Shown one piece after another: positions 1-9,034 of a stretch of 64,000 bases of DNA. Position 1 is the stretch's first letter; each line of letters starts with the position of its first letter. Under the pieces are notes generated by a model that was given only the letters and a program-made list of their open reading frames with translations, searched no databases and was not told where the DNA came from. The DNA lies in contig NZ_DIGV01000028.1 in the NCBI RefSeq assembly GCF_002419815.1, positions 26,514 to 90,513 of the forward strand, written 5' to 3'. The DNA is from Brevundimonas sp. UBA5713. Lineage in GTDB: Bacteria; Pseudomonadota; Alphaproteobacteria; Caulobacterales; Caulobacteraceae. Made by a program: the position numbers and the translations under genes.

Positions 1-992
1 CGTAGGGCCGGATCGTCGATCTTGATCTTGCCGGTGGACAGGACAAACACCGTATCACCGTCGAACGGGGCGTGGGCCGGACGGATGGCACGTGACAGGC
101 CGTCCTGCGCCATGATGGCGAGACGCTGGCACTCGACGCGCGTCAGGGCCACATCGGTGGCGACCACGGCGATGGTGGTGTTTTCGCGCGGTCGCGGATT
201 GAATTTTGCGCTGCCCCATTCCTCGTGGGCTGCCGAAAGTTCGTCGCTGCCGAGGCCGCCGAACTCTGTCTCGATCTCATAGGGCGCGGCCCAGAACTGG
301 CGGCTGTCAGGGGCGATGGCCGAGCCGACGCTGTTGACCGCGGCGATGGCTCCGACCGTCCACCCATCATGGGTGACGGCGGAAGCCGAGCCTATGCCGC
401 CTTTGAGACCACCGGCCTGTGCGCCATAGCCTGCGCCTTGGGTACCAAGGGCGAAGGTCTCGCCCGCGCCTTCCAGGGCTTCGACCGCCAGACGGCGATA
501 GGGCGTGTCCATGCCCCACTGTTTGTTGCCGCCGTTAGCCAGATCGTAGATGCAGGCGCTAGGCACAATGGGCGAGGGTGGAACGCCAGCACCGCCGCCC
601 ATGCCATAGCCCCGTCCGCGCATGCCCATCCATGCGGCGATACCGTCTGCGGCGGCAAGGCCATAGACAGACCCACCCGACAGAACGATGGCGTCTACCT
701 CCTGCACCAGATTTTCAGCCTTCAGCACATCGGTCTCGCGACCAGCGGGGCCACCGCCGCGCACATCTACAGCCGCGACGGCAGGCGTCTCGGCGAGAAT
801 AACCGTCACGCCTGTACGCGCATCGGCATCATGGGCCTGACCGATCTTGATACCCGCCACATCGGTGATCAGGTTGCGCGGGCCGGTTTTTCCCTTGGGT
901 TTGGTCACGCGGCTCTCCTTGGCGGCGGCAGTTCCTGAAGCGGCTGCGGCGGCACCCAGCATGGCTCCGCTGAGAACAGTGCGACGGTTCAT
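1..992 (-). CDS. P1 (S58) family peptidase, exported, 3' end outside window
   Basis: Read on the minus strand from the ATG at 992-990; about 330 residues are visible and the C-terminus lies beyond base 1. The N-terminus MNRRTVLSG followed by an alanine-rich stretch looks like a Tat signal, so the enzyme is probably periplasmic. The body matches the DmpA/NylC/BapA aminopeptidase family: GPRNLITDVAGIKIGQ near the start, LSGGSVYGL, and ENTTIAVVATD near residue 270. In this family the chain cuts itself and exposes an N-terminal Ser or Thr nucleophile; Asn271-Thr272 is the likely cleavage site, as in NylC. Its start codon overlaps the stop of the upstream ABC ATPase by 4 bp (ATGA), so it is the last visible gene of the peptide importer operon. 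Substrate (L-, D- or beta-peptides) cannot be read from sequence. Confidence 0.85.
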   Translation of the reverse strand, partial: MNRRTVLSGAMLGAAAAASGTAAAKESRVTKPKGKTGPRNLITDVAGIKIGQAHDADARTGVTVILAETPAVAAVDVRGGGPAGRETDVLKAENLVQEVDAIVLSGGSVYGLAAADGIAAWMGMRGRGYGMGGGAGVPPSPIVPSACIYDLANGGNKQWGMDTPYRRLAVEALEGAGETFALGTQGAGYGAQAGGLKGGIGSASAVTHDGWTVGAIAAVNSVGSAIAPDSRQFWAAPYEIETEFGGLGSDELSAAHEEWGSAKFNPRPRENTTIAVVATDVALTRVECQRLAIMAQDGLSRAIRPAHAPFDGDTVFVLSTGKIKIDDPAL

Positions 993-2584
993 AGTGCAGG
1001 CTCCGTAATCGGGATCAGTTGCGGCGTGGCGGCGACAAGTCTTTGTGTGGCGGGATGGCTCGGTCGGGCAAGGACTGTTTCGGTTGGCCCTTGCTCGACG
1101 ATACGGCCCGCTTCCATCACCAGCACACGGTCGGTCAGGCGGCGCACCACTTCCAGATCATGGCTGACAAATAGCAAAGCTATGTTGTGATCCCGTGTCA
1201 GCATCGACAAGAGATCAAGAATGCGCGCCTTGACCGAAACATCCAGCGCCGAGACCGCTTCGTCCAGAACGATTAGGTCCGGCTTGGTCATCAGGGCGCG
1301 GGCGAGGGCCACGCGCTGGCGCTGTCCGCCCGACATCTGGTGCGGCAGGCGATTGAGGAAGCTGGCATCCAGACCGACCTGTTTCAGCGTTTCGGTCGCC
1401 AGACGCTGGGGGTCTTGAGGCGGGCTGTCGAGCAGATGGAGCGGTTCGCACAGCGAACGGTAAACGCTCCAGCGCGGATCGAGGCTGGCCCCCGGATCCT
1501 GGAATACGGGCTGGATGCGTTGGCGCATCTCGCGCTGACGGCATTTATCGGTCCAGTCGAGGCCATTGATCAGGACGCGCCCGCCCTGAACAGGCTCCAG
1601 CCCCGCCAAGGCCCGCAGAAGGGTGGACTTGCCACAGCCGCTTTCGCCGATCAGGCCGACGCTCTCACCGCGCTGGATCGACAGGCTGACGCCATCGACT
1701 GCGCGGATTTCCGGCCCCTTGCCGAACAGTTTGCGTGAGCCGGCATAGGTGCGGACCACGTCCAAGCCTTGCGCCACCACAGGGGCTTCCGGCGCTGGCA
1801 GGATACGCGGAGGCGGGCTGTGCGTGGCGTCGCGCAAGAGCGCCTGACCGTATTCGCTTGTCAGTTGACCACGGCCCAGAACCGAGGCGGGCGCGTTCTC
1901 GACGATTTGGCCGTTGCGGATCACCACCACGCGGTCGGCCCGTTCACGCGCCACGGCCAGATCATGGACGATCAGAAGCAGGCCGGAGTTGTCGGTTCTG
2001 GCGCGCTGACATAGCAGGTCCAGCACCTTGGCCTGATTGACGGGATCAAGCGCGCTGGTGGCTTCGTCCGCGATCAGTAGGCGCGGTTTCATGGCTGTCG
2101 CCATGGCGATGGCCACGCGCTGGCGCTGGCCGCCTGACAGCTGGTGCGGATAGAGATCGAGCGTAAAGCGCGGGGCGGCAAGGCCCGCATCATTAAGCGC
2201 CTTGCGGGCCGCAGCGCGGCCCTCGGCTCTGGAACATCGGGTGTGGATGCGCACCACCTCGGCCACCTGATCGCCGATAGTCATGACGGGGTTCAGTGCC
2301 GTCAGCGGTTCCTGGAACACCATGCCGATGTCGCGACCACGAATGTTCTGAAGTGCACGATCATCAAGTGCTGTCAGCGATTGACCGTCCAACAGGATAT
2401 CACCGCTGATCTGCGCATGATCCGGTGCGAGGCCCAGAACGGAAAGCGCCGTCAGTGACTTGCCGGAGCCGCTTTCACCGACAAGAGCTACGATCTCGCC
2501 TACGGCAACGGACAGGTTAATGCCCAATAGCAACGGGCGGTCATCCAGCGTCAGCGACAGGTTGCGAATATCCAGAAGGCTCAT
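989..2584 (-). CDS. Dipeptide/oligopeptide ABC transporter, tandem ATP-binding protein (DppD-DppF fusion type)
   Basis: A 531-residue protein with two complete ABC ATPase domains. The first has Walker A GESGSGKS (residues 36-43), a signature LSGGQRQRVAIA near 150 and Walker B LLIADEATSALD; the second has GESGCGKS near 305, MSGGQRQRVALARAL near 418 and LIVLDEAVSALD. Both domains look catalytically intact. This two-in-one form resembles YejF and GsiA, so one polypeptide replaces the usual DppD and DppF pair. It energises the membrane permeases encoded just upstream; the gap to the permease stop is 3 bp, and its own stop overlaps the P1 peptidase start. It is cytoplasmic and membrane associated. 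The family assignment is firm, while peptide as substrate rests on family and operon context. Confidence 0.93.
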   Translation of the reverse strand: MSLLDIRNLSLTLDDRPLLLGINLSVAVGEIVALVGESGSGKSLTALSVLGLAPDHAQISGDILLDGQSLTALDDRALQNIRGRDIGMVFQEPLTALNPVMTIGDQVAEVVRIHTRCSRAEGRAAARKALNDAGLAAPRFTLDLYPHQLSGGQRQRVAIAMATAMKPRLLIADEATSALDPVNQAKVLDLLCQRARTDNSGLLLIVHDLAVARERADRVVVIRNGQIVENAPASVLGRGQLTSEYGQALLRDATHSPPPRILPAPEAPVVAQGLDVVRTYAGSRKLFGKGPEIRAVDGVSLSIQRGESVGLIGESGCGKSTLLRALAGLEPVQGGRVLINGLDWTDKCRQREMRQRIQPVFQDPGASLDPRWSVYRSLCEPLHLLDSPPQDPQRLATETLKQVGLDASFLNRLPHQMSGGQRQRVALARALMTKPDLIVLDEAVSALDVSVKARILDLLSMLTRDHNIALLFVSHDLEVVRRLTDRVLVMEAGRIVEQGPTETVLARPSHPATQRLVAATPQLIPITEPAL

Positions 2585-2587
2585 GGC

Positions 2588-3433
2588 TTAGACCTCCCGT
2601 CGCAGGCGCGGGTCGAGCCGGTCGCGCAATCCATCGCCCAGCAGGCTGAGCGCCAGCACGGTCACGAAGATGGCAAGGCCGGGGAAGATGGCCAGCCATG
2701 GCGCGGTGCCGATCAGGGTCTGGCTTTCGGCCAGCATCCGGCCCCAGCTGGGCGCGGGCGGCTGGGCACCAAGGCCAAGGTAGGACAGGCCCGCTTCTGC
2801 CGCCACGCCGACGGCGAACTGCACGGCGGCCTGAACGCTGAGCAGGCCCAGCACGTGCGGCAGGATGTGCTGGATCGATATGGACAGGTTGGAGCGACCG
2901 GAGGCGCGTGCGGCGGTGACATAGTCGCGCTGCCACAGGCCGCGTCCGGCACCGCGCACTACGCGCAGGAAGACGGGGATGTTGAACACGCCCAAGGCGA
3001 TAGCGGCGTTCAGCGCGCTCGGCCCTGTCGCGGCGGCCAGCATGACGGCGGTCAGCAGCGACGGGAAGGCGAAAACGAGGTCGCCGCCACGCATGATGAC
3101 ATCATCGGCAAAACCCTTGCGTGAGGCGGCCCATAGGCCGAGCGGTACGCCGAACAATAGGCCGATCATCACGCCTGCGCCCGCGACGCCCAAGCTGTTG
3201 GCGGCTCCGGCCATGACCAGCGAAAGCACGTCGCGTCCCAGTGCATCGGTGCCGAAAGGGTGGCCTGCCGATGGCCCCATAAGGCGACTGGCGGTGTCCT
3301 GTGCCAGCGGGTCATGCGGTGTCCACACCAGAGCCAGCAGGGTAGCCGCGACTACGGCGACGGCGAGCGCCACCCCGATCTTTAGTGACAGCGGACGGAT
3401 GGGGCGGAGGCGGTCGAGGCCTGCGAAAATCAT
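2588..3433 (-). CDS. Peptide ABC transporter permease (DppC-like)
   Basis: A 281-residue inner-membrane permease. An N-terminal transmembrane helix (IGVALAVAVVAATLLALVW) is followed by the OppC/DppC N-terminal motif DPLAQDTASRLMGPSAGHPFGTDALGRDVLS, interrupted here only for length of quotation, and about five further helices. The EAA loop that contacts the ATPase is visible as EAGLSYLGLGAQPP near residue 215. Its start overlaps the stop of the binding-protein/permease fusion by 4 bp (ATGA), so the two are probably translationally coupled. It should form the permease dimer with the DppB-like half of the upstream protein. Confidence 0.92.
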   Translation of the reverse strand: MIFAGLDRLRPIRPLSLKIGVALAVAVVAATLLALVWTPHDPLAQDTASRLMGPSAGHPFGTDALGRDVLSLVMAGAANSLGVAGAGVMIGLLFGVPLGLWAASRKGFADDVIMRGGDLVFAFPSLLTAVMLAAATGPSALNAAIALGVFNIPVFLRVVRGAGRGLWQRDYVTAARASGRSNLSISIQHILPHVLGLLSVQAAVQFAVGVAAEAGLSYLGLGAQPPAPSWGRMLAESQTLIGTAPWLAIFPGLAIFVTVLALSLLGDGLRDRLDPRLRREV

Positions 3434-5949
3434 CGGCCGCTCCTGTCGTTGTCGCGTTGTCGCGGGTCTGCCATGGCATAGGCGATATCCACCAACAGGC
3501 TGACCACGACCACCACGGCGACCAGCACCATGATCACACCTTGCACCACGATAAGGTCACGCTGGCTGACGGCCTGGAAGGCCAGACGGCCAAGGCCGGG
3601 CAGGGAAAAGACGTTCTCGATCACCACGCCACCCGCCAGCAGGAAGGGCGCTTGCAGGCCCAGAACCGTCAGCACCGGAATCCACGCATTGGGCAGGGCA
3701 TGGCGGATCAGCGCCGCGTTTCGCGACAGACCCTTGGCGCGGGCGGTGCGGACATAGTCCTCGTTCAAGGTGTCGAGGAGGGAAGTTCTCAGCACGCGGG
3801 CGAGAATGGCCGCTTGAGGCGCGGCAAGGGCGATGGCGGGCAAAACAAGAGAAGTCCAGCCGCTGTAGCCGCCTGCCGGAAACCATCCGAGCGTGACGGA
3901 AAACAGCAGGATCAGCAGAAGGCCCAGCCAGAAGTTCGGAATGGCAATGCCCGCCTGCATCAGGGCGATCAGCCCGCCATCTGCCGCCTTGCCGTGATGG
4001 CGGGCCGCCAGCAAACCGATCGGCAGGGCTATAATGACAGACAGAGTCAAGGCTGACAGGGCCAGCGGTAGGGACACGGCCAACCTCTCCCCGATCAGGG
4101 CGGTGACCGGGGTTTGATAGGTATAGCTGGTGCCGAAATCACCGCGCAGCAGGCCACCCGTCCAAGCCAGATACCGCTCGACCAATCCGCCGTTCAGACC
4201 CATCTGCTCGCGCAAGGTGGCGATGGCCTCAGGGCTGGCGTTCAGGCCCATCATATAGGCGGCGGGATCACCCGGCAGGACCTGCAACAGGCCAAAGATC
4301 ACCACCGATGCGGCCAACAAGGTCAGGCCGTGGCCGAGCAAATGCTTGGCGGTCCATGCTGCCCCGAGCTTCCAGACGCTGAAGGCGAGGGCGGCGGTCA
4401 GGCCGACTGCGATGATCCATGCCCACGACAGTGAGGAGGCCGTGCGCGTCGAAGCCGCTGCTCCCGCGCCCTCCATGTGGACACCTGTCATGTCATTGGC
4501 GGCAATAGGCGAGTTTATCCACAGACCCTCGACACCATTGCGCGACACGCCGATGCGCGATGACTGGAACAGGAAAACATTGACCGCATCCTCGGCGATC
4601 AGTCGTTGCAGATCGCCTAAAAGACTCAGTCGTGTGGCCTCGTCCGGTGCGGTATTCACCTGTGCCAGCAGGGCATCGAACGCCGCACTGTCATAGCCGA
4701 AATAGTAGTCCTTGCGGCCGTAAATGTCATAGTCTATCGGCTCGACGTGCTCGACGATGGTCAGGTCGAACTGCTTGCGACCGAACACCTGATCCAGCCA
4801 CTGCGCCCATTCCAGTGTCTCGATTTTCACGCGCACACCGGCCTCGGCCAACTGGCTGACCAGCACCTCGCTGCTGCGCGTGGCATAGGGTCGCGGCGGG
4901 ATGCGAAGGGTGAGGTCCAGCCCGTTGGGATAGCCGGCCTCGGCCAGCAGTTGGCGGGCCTTTTCCACATCATGTGGATAACGATCCGTCAAATCGACAT
5001 AGCCCGAGGCCTGACGCGAATAATGGCTGCCGATGGGCTGGCCGAAGCCGAACATGGCCCCGTCGATAATGGCCTTGCGGTCGATGGCGTATGACAGGGC
5101 GCGGCGCACGCGGATGTCGTTGAACGGCGCGCGGGCATTGTTCATCGCCATGATGACCTTGCCCTCGGACAGGCCCTCGGTCACGCGTAGGGCCGGATTG
5201 CGGCGCAGCTCGCCCACCGTTTCAGGGGCCGGATAGTTGGGGAATGCATCCACATCGCCCGCCCGCACAGCGGCAAAGGCAGCGGCAGGGTCGCTGATAA
5301 AGCGGAACACCACGCGGTCTGTTTGCGGCGCACGGCCCCAGTAATCCTCGCGGCGGACCAGTTCCAGTTCGCCCCCGCGTTGCCAGCGGTTCAGGCGATA
5401 GGGACCGGTGCCGACAGGCGCTGTGGCATTGGTACCGACACTGTCAGGCGACACCATGGCCGCATCGCCCCATGCCAGCAGATAGGGCAGGTTGGCGACG
5501 GGCCGCGACAGGCGGATGGCGACGGTGTGGGCGTCCACTACACCCACCGCTCGTATAGGCGCGAACAGGGCCTTTTGAGCGTTGGTCGAGCCCTCTGCCA
5601 CGATACGTATGAGGGAAAATCGGACCGTCTCGGCGTCGAAGGCCGCGCCGTCGCTGAAGGTCACGCCCCGCTTGAGGTGAAAGGTCCACGACAGGCCGTC
5701 CGGCGACGCGCTCCAGCTCTCGGCCAGTTGCGGCGCGACCGTGCCATTGGGCGTCAGTCGCGTCAGACCCTCGAAGATGTTGGCATAGGTGATTTCGTCC
5801 ACGGCTGCCGCTGCGCCCGTAGTCGGGTCCAGATGCGGCGGCTCCAGCGGCACGCCGATGACAATACGGCTTTGCGGGCTATCAGCTGCGGCGCCAGGTG
5901 CGGCCAGCAGTACCAGTGCCGCCGACAACGCCTTGGCCACGCGCAACAC
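3430..5949 (-). CDS. Fused peptide-binding protein and DppB-like permease
   Basis: One uninterrupted frame encodes a family-5 solute-binding protein followed by a DppB-type permease. I place the start at GTG 5949 (839 residues) because VLRVAKALSAALVLLAAPGAAA then forms a normal signal peptide; the frame stays open up to a TTG at 6027, and GTG 5940 is also possible. Residues about 27-490 are the binding domain (IVIGVPLEPPHLDPTTGAA, RRALSYAIDRKAI). A short linker (GAGAAASTRTASS) and one extra helix (WAWIIAVGLTAALAFSVW, about 506-525) lead to the permease, which has the DppB N-terminal motif LQVLPGDPAAYMMG and the loop VVIENVFSLPGLGRLAFQAV. The extra helix puts the binding domain in the periplasm and the permease N-terminus in the cytoplasm, so the topology works. 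It is the first gene of the operon. Confidence 0.9.
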   Translation of the reverse strand: MLRVAKALSAALVLLAAPGAAADSPQSRIVIGVPLEPPHLDPTTGAAAAVDEITYANIFEGLTRLTPNGTVAPQLAESWSASPDGLSWTFHLKRGVTFSDGAAFDAETVRFSLIRIVAEGSTNAQKALFAPIRAVGVVDAHTVAIRLSRPVANLPYLLAWGDAAMVSPDSVGTNATAPVGTGPYRLNRWQRGGELELVRREDYWGRAPQTDRVVFRFISDPAAAFAAVRAGDVDAFPNYPAPETVGELRRNPALRVTEGLSEGKVIMAMNNARAPFNDIRVRRALSYAIDRKAIIDGAMFGFGQPIGSHYSRQASGYVDLTDRYPHDVEKARQLLAEAGYPNGLDLTLRIPPRPYATRSSEVLVSQLAEAGVRVKIETLEWAQWLDQVFGRKQFDLTIVEHVEPIDYDIYGRKDYYFGYDSAAFDALLAQVNTAPDEATRLSLLGDLQRLIAEDAVNVFLFQSSRIGVSRNGVEGLWINSPIAANDMTGVHMEGAGAAASTRTASSLSWAWIIAVGLTAALAFSVWKLGAAWTAKHLLGHGLTLLAASVVIFGLLQVLPGDPAAYMMGLNASPEAIATLREQMGLNGGLVERYLAWTGGLLRGDFGTSYTYQTPVTALIGERLAVSLPLALSALTLSVIIALPIGLLAARHHGKAADGGLIALMQAGIAIPNFWLGLLLILLFSVTLGWFPAGGYSGWTSLVLPAIALAAPQAAILARVLRTSLLDTLNEDYVRTARAKGLSRNAALIRHALPNAWIPVLTVLGLQAPFLLAGGVVIENVFSLPGLGRLAFQAVSQRDLIVVQGVIMVLVAVVVVVSLLVDIAYAMADPRQRDNDRSGR

Positions 5950-6086
5950 GCCAGATTTTGCCGCTAAAAATGCCAAACAGACCGACCGGAGTATGCGCTT
6001 ACCCCCGTAAATGTGGGGCGGCTGCAACCTAGAGGCAGACGTAGCCTTGCGCCATAGTCACTTGGTTCAAAGACAAGGAGAGGCAC

Positions 6087-6596
6087 ATGTCTCTGGCCGC
6101 GATTGCCCTTGGCAGTATCCTGATGTCGATGCCCGCTCCGACGGGACCAACGGCTGGCCATGTCTCTTTAGAACACTTCGACGGATGCTGGGCAGGCACA
6201 GGGGATGTGACCGGCTTGGAGGTCACCGCCAAGCTGAAGGTCAGCCCTATCTTGTCGGGCACTCACAGGCTGTTCGAGCTTGAATCCCATTTAAAGACCA
6301 ACGCCAATGACCGATATTCTGCGCACATCATTGTAGCCGAAACCGCCGACGTACCCGGCGTTCTGATCAGCTATTACGCTGACAGTTTTGGAGGCGATTT
6401 TGCTGCAAGCGGGAAGGGAACGATCGAGGCTGATGGTCTCAGCATCGAGTATGCCCGTCCCAGCTATCCAGAAGTGAACCAATGGAAGATAGACGGCTCT
6501 GTTCTTAGATGGACCAATACGGTGGTTCGTGCCCTTGACGATCAACTGGTCGCCCACACCTATGAGATGTCGCGCGTCGGCTGCACTGGTGCCTGA
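6087..6596 (+). CDS. Small exported protein, lipocalin-like/DUF1579-like
   Basis: A 169-residue protein with a strong Shine-Dalgarno (AAGGAGAGG) six bases before the ATG. The first 24 residues are hydrophobic (MSLAAIALGSILMSMPAP) and could be a short signal peptide. The rest has the beta-rich pattern of small lipocalin-like or DUF1579-type proteins: FDGCWAGTGDVTGLEVTAKL, SGTHRLFELES, then a C-terminal strand HTYEMSRVGC. Two cysteines (in DGCW and VGC) could form a disulfide in the periplasm. It is transcribed away from the peptide importer and ends at a hairpin shared with the convergent receptor gene. Function is not recognised. Confidence 0.7.
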   Translation: MSLAAIALGSILMSMPAPTGPTAGHVSLEHFDGCWAGTGDVTGLEVTAKLKVSPILSGTHRLFELESHLKTNANDRYSAHIIVAETADVPGVLISYYADSFGGDFAASGKGTIEADGLSIEYARPSYPEVNQWKIDGSVLRWTNTVVRALDDQLVAHTYEMSRVGCTGA

Positions 6597-6600
6597 TAAA

Positions 6601-6629
6601 GAAAAGGGCGGCTAATAGCCGCCCTTTTC
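6601..6629. terminator. Bidirectional intrinsic terminator
   Basis: A perfect inverted repeat with 13-bp arms, GAAAAGGGCGGCT and AGCCGCCCTTTTC, and a 3-base loop lies between the convergent small exported protein and the TonB receptor. A T run inside the right arm serves the plus strand, and its A run serves the minus strand. Confidence 0.85.
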
Positions 6630-6637
6630 GTCACGGA

Positions 6638-8851
6638 TTAGAAGTCCATGCTCAATCTCACGCCCACGGTGCGGCCCTGACGGGGGCTAGTGGTGGGGCG
6701 TGAGGAGGAGTTGAAGCCGTTGCGGGTCTCTTCGTAATAGGTGTCGAACAGGTTGCGCGACCACAGCGACACGCGCCAGTTGGCATCTGATGGGCCAGCG
6801 GTCAGGCTGGCATTGGCGAGCCAGTAGTCGTCGATGATCGAGGATGCGGTGACGGAGTAAAGCTCGTCACGGTAGTTGTAGTTTGTCTCGGCGCGCAGGT
6901 CCCAGCCCTTGAACATCCAGTCATAGGCAATCTGACCGCCATAGTTCAGCTTGGGGAAGCCGAGGCGCTCGCCGGAGCGGTCATTGGTGATGATGATGTC
7001 CCATGGGCCGTCTACAGGGTTGGCGGCATCGGTCGCCGCGCCGTCGATGGCGAAATATTCGTCGTACTTACCCGACTTGTAGCCGAGGTTCTGGCTGATG
7101 GTCAGGCCGTCCAGCGGCACCCACGTGAGCTCGATCTCGCCACCATAGATGCTGGATTCCGGCACATTGGTGATCTTGCCGAGGCGACCGCGCTCACGGT
7201 CGTATTCCAGACCCTGAACCTGCTGGTCCTGATAGTCGTAATAGAAGACTGCACCGTTCAGGCGCAGGCGGTTGTCGAACAGGTCCGACTTGATGCCCGC
7301 CTCATAGGCAATGACGGTCTCGGGTTTAAACGGCGTGGCCGAGGTGGCGTTATAGGTGGTGAACCCGCCCGACTTCACGCCGCGCGAGAGGCTGGCGTAC
7401 AGCATGGCGCTCTCGGTCAGATCGTATTCCAGACCAAGACGACCCGAAACCTCCGACATGTCGGTTCTATAGAGCGTCGGGGAGGGCGGGATGGCGGGTG
7501 CCGTCACGGTTCCGGCGCTCAGCAAGGTGCGCTCTTCGGTTTCCCAGCGCAGGCCGGCAATCAGGTTCAGACGGTCGGTCACCTGCCAGCTGTTATGGGT
7601 GAAGATGCCAAAGGCCTCGACCTCCTGCTCATAGGCGGTGTTGATCAGGCCACTGACGCCACGGAAGCGGGTGTAGAAGCCGCCGTCATTGGTCTCGTTG
7701 GCATAGTGGGCACCGACCATCCATTGCACCGGACCGTCACTGTTGGAGGCAAGGCGCACCTCCTGCGAGAGGACTTCTATCTCGTTGTAGAAGAAGGTGT
7801 CGCTTTCGGCGAAACGCGTGCTGTCCCAGTCGTTATATTCGTTGCGCTCGAACGTCTGCCAGGCGCTGATCGAGGTCAGGTCGGCAAAGCCGAGGTCGGA
7901 CTTGATGCGCAGGGACAGGTCAAACCCTTCGTTGTCGCGCTGGGGCTTGGCACTCAGCCCAAGGCCCGCCACAGCGGCCATGTCGGGCGCAATCTGCCAG
8001 CCGGTGATGCGCCATGCCGTGTCCGCCGGATAGGTGAGCGAGCCATCCGCCACGCGGTATGGACCCAGCAGGCGGAAACCGAGGCCGTCAGACTGGTCCT
8101 GTTGCCATGTGGCGGACAGATCGACGGTGGTTTTGTCGCCGGCATCCCACGTCAGGCGGCCACGGATGGCGGTCTTGTCGGCGTCGCCCAAGGCTTCGCC
8201 TGTGTCGCGGTGGTATTGCCACGCGCCGCCCTGTTCGGTGGTGGCGGCAAGGCGGCCTGAGAGCGCATCGGTGATCGGACCGGAGACGTAGCCCTCGACC
8301 TTGTAGCGGTCATAGCTGCCGTATTCGGCATTGAAGCCGCCCGTCAGATAGTTGGTCGGGGCGTTGGTGATGATGTTGACGGCCCCGCCAGTGGTGTTTC
8401 GACCATAAAGCGTGCCTTGCGGACCGCGCAGTACCTCCATGCGGGCGATGTCGAACAGCGCGCCTTGGGTTGTGACCGTATAGGGGTGGGCGACCTCGTC
8501 GACATAGACGCCGACGGTGGAGGCATTGTTGGACGAATATTCGCGCGCGCCAATGCCACGGATGCGGAACTGGGGCTGGCCGCTGCCGAACTGGCTGTCG
8601 ACCTCCATGTTCGGGACAGCGTTCTCCAGGTCGTTCACGACCGATATGGCGCGTTCCTCGAGGCTCTCGCCGCCGATAATGCTGAGCGAGACGCCCACGT
8701 CCTGACTGGCCTGTTCGCGACGCTGGGCGGTGACGACGATATCGCCGACGCGCGCGACCGGCTGTTCATCCGCCGCCTCGACGGCGTGGGCGGTGCTGGC
8801 CATCAGCAGGCAGGCGAGACTGGCGGTCGACACCAATAGGGCCTTGGACAT
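6638..8851 (-). CDS. TonB-dependent outer-membrane receptor
   Basis: A 737-residue receptor with a signal peptide (MSKALLVSTASLACLLMASTAHA), a TonB-box/plug start DIVVTAQRREQASQDVGVS, a plug domain containing RIRGIGAREYSS and VLRGPQGTLYGRNTTGGAVN, and a 22-strand barrel ending in the phenylalanine MDF typical of outer-membrane proteins. It belongs to the large group of sphingomonad/caulobacterial receptors related to iron-siderophore receptors; the ligand cannot be deduced. Its neighbour upstream on the same strand is pccR, and a cluster of TGCA repeats lies in its 183-bp leader (8852-9034). That hints at control by fatty acyl-CoA status and a carbon-source ligand, but this is inference. Confidence 0.92.
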   Translation of the reverse strand: MSKALLVSTASLACLLMASTAHAVEAADEQPVARVGDIVVTAQRREQASQDVGVSLSIIGGESLEERAISVVNDLENAVPNMEVDSQFGSGQPQFRIRGIGAREYSSNNASTVGVYVDEVAHPYTVTTQGALFDIARMEVLRGPQGTLYGRNTTGGAVNIITNAPTNYLTGGFNAEYGSYDRYKVEGYVSGPITDALSGRLAATTEQGGAWQYHRDTGEALGDADKTAIRGRLTWDAGDKTTVDLSATWQQDQSDGLGFRLLGPYRVADGSLTYPADTAWRITGWQIAPDMAAVAGLGLSAKPQRDNEGFDLSLRIKSDLGFADLTSISAWQTFERNEYNDWDSTRFAESDTFFYNEIEVLSQEVRLASNSDGPVQWMVGAHYANETNDGGFYTRFRGVSGLINTAYEQEVEAFGIFTHNSWQVTDRLNLIAGLRWETEERTLLSAGTVTAPAIPPSPTLYRTDMSEVSGRLGLEYDLTESAMLYASLSRGVKSGGFTTYNATSATPFKPETVIAYEAGIKSDLFDNRLRLNGAVFYYDYQDQQVQGLEYDRERGRLGKITNVPESSIYGGEIELTWVPLDGLTISQNLGYKSGKYDEYFAIDGAATDAANPVDGPWDIIITNDRSGERLGFPKLNYGGQIAYDWMFKGWDLRAETNYNYRDELYSVTASSIIDDYWLANASLTAGPSDANWRVSLWSRNLFDTYYEETRNGFNSSSRPTTSPRQGRTVGVRLSMDF

Positions 8852-8974
8852 GGGTTTTGGAACCGGAGCAGTGGATTGGAAAGGGGCAGCAATGTCAGGG
8901 AAAATGCAGTTTCATTTTCCCGCTCGGATGGCGTCCCGCGTATTCGGATCGCCCGCGCCTACGCGCGCTCTATC

Positions 8975-9006
8975 GCAATGCACAACTGCACATTGCAGTG
9001 CAAAAT
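8975..9006. promoter_or_regulatory. Cluster of TGCA inverted repeats upstream of TonB receptor
   Basis: In the 183-bp gap between pccR and the receptor lies a dense block of TGCA elements: GCAATG/CATTGC arms at 8975-8980 and 8991-8996, the palindrome CTGCA-CAT-TGCAG at 8986-8998, and TTGCAGTGCAAAAT at 8993-9006. It resembles, but does not equal, the TTGCA-N4-TGCAA elements at the pccR/pccB promoter. It is a plausible operator for PccR or a related regulator, placed 124-155 bp before the receptor start codon. Confidence 0.45.
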
Positions 9007-9034
9007 CTGCTCCCGTCAAGCCGGTTCTGGTTGC

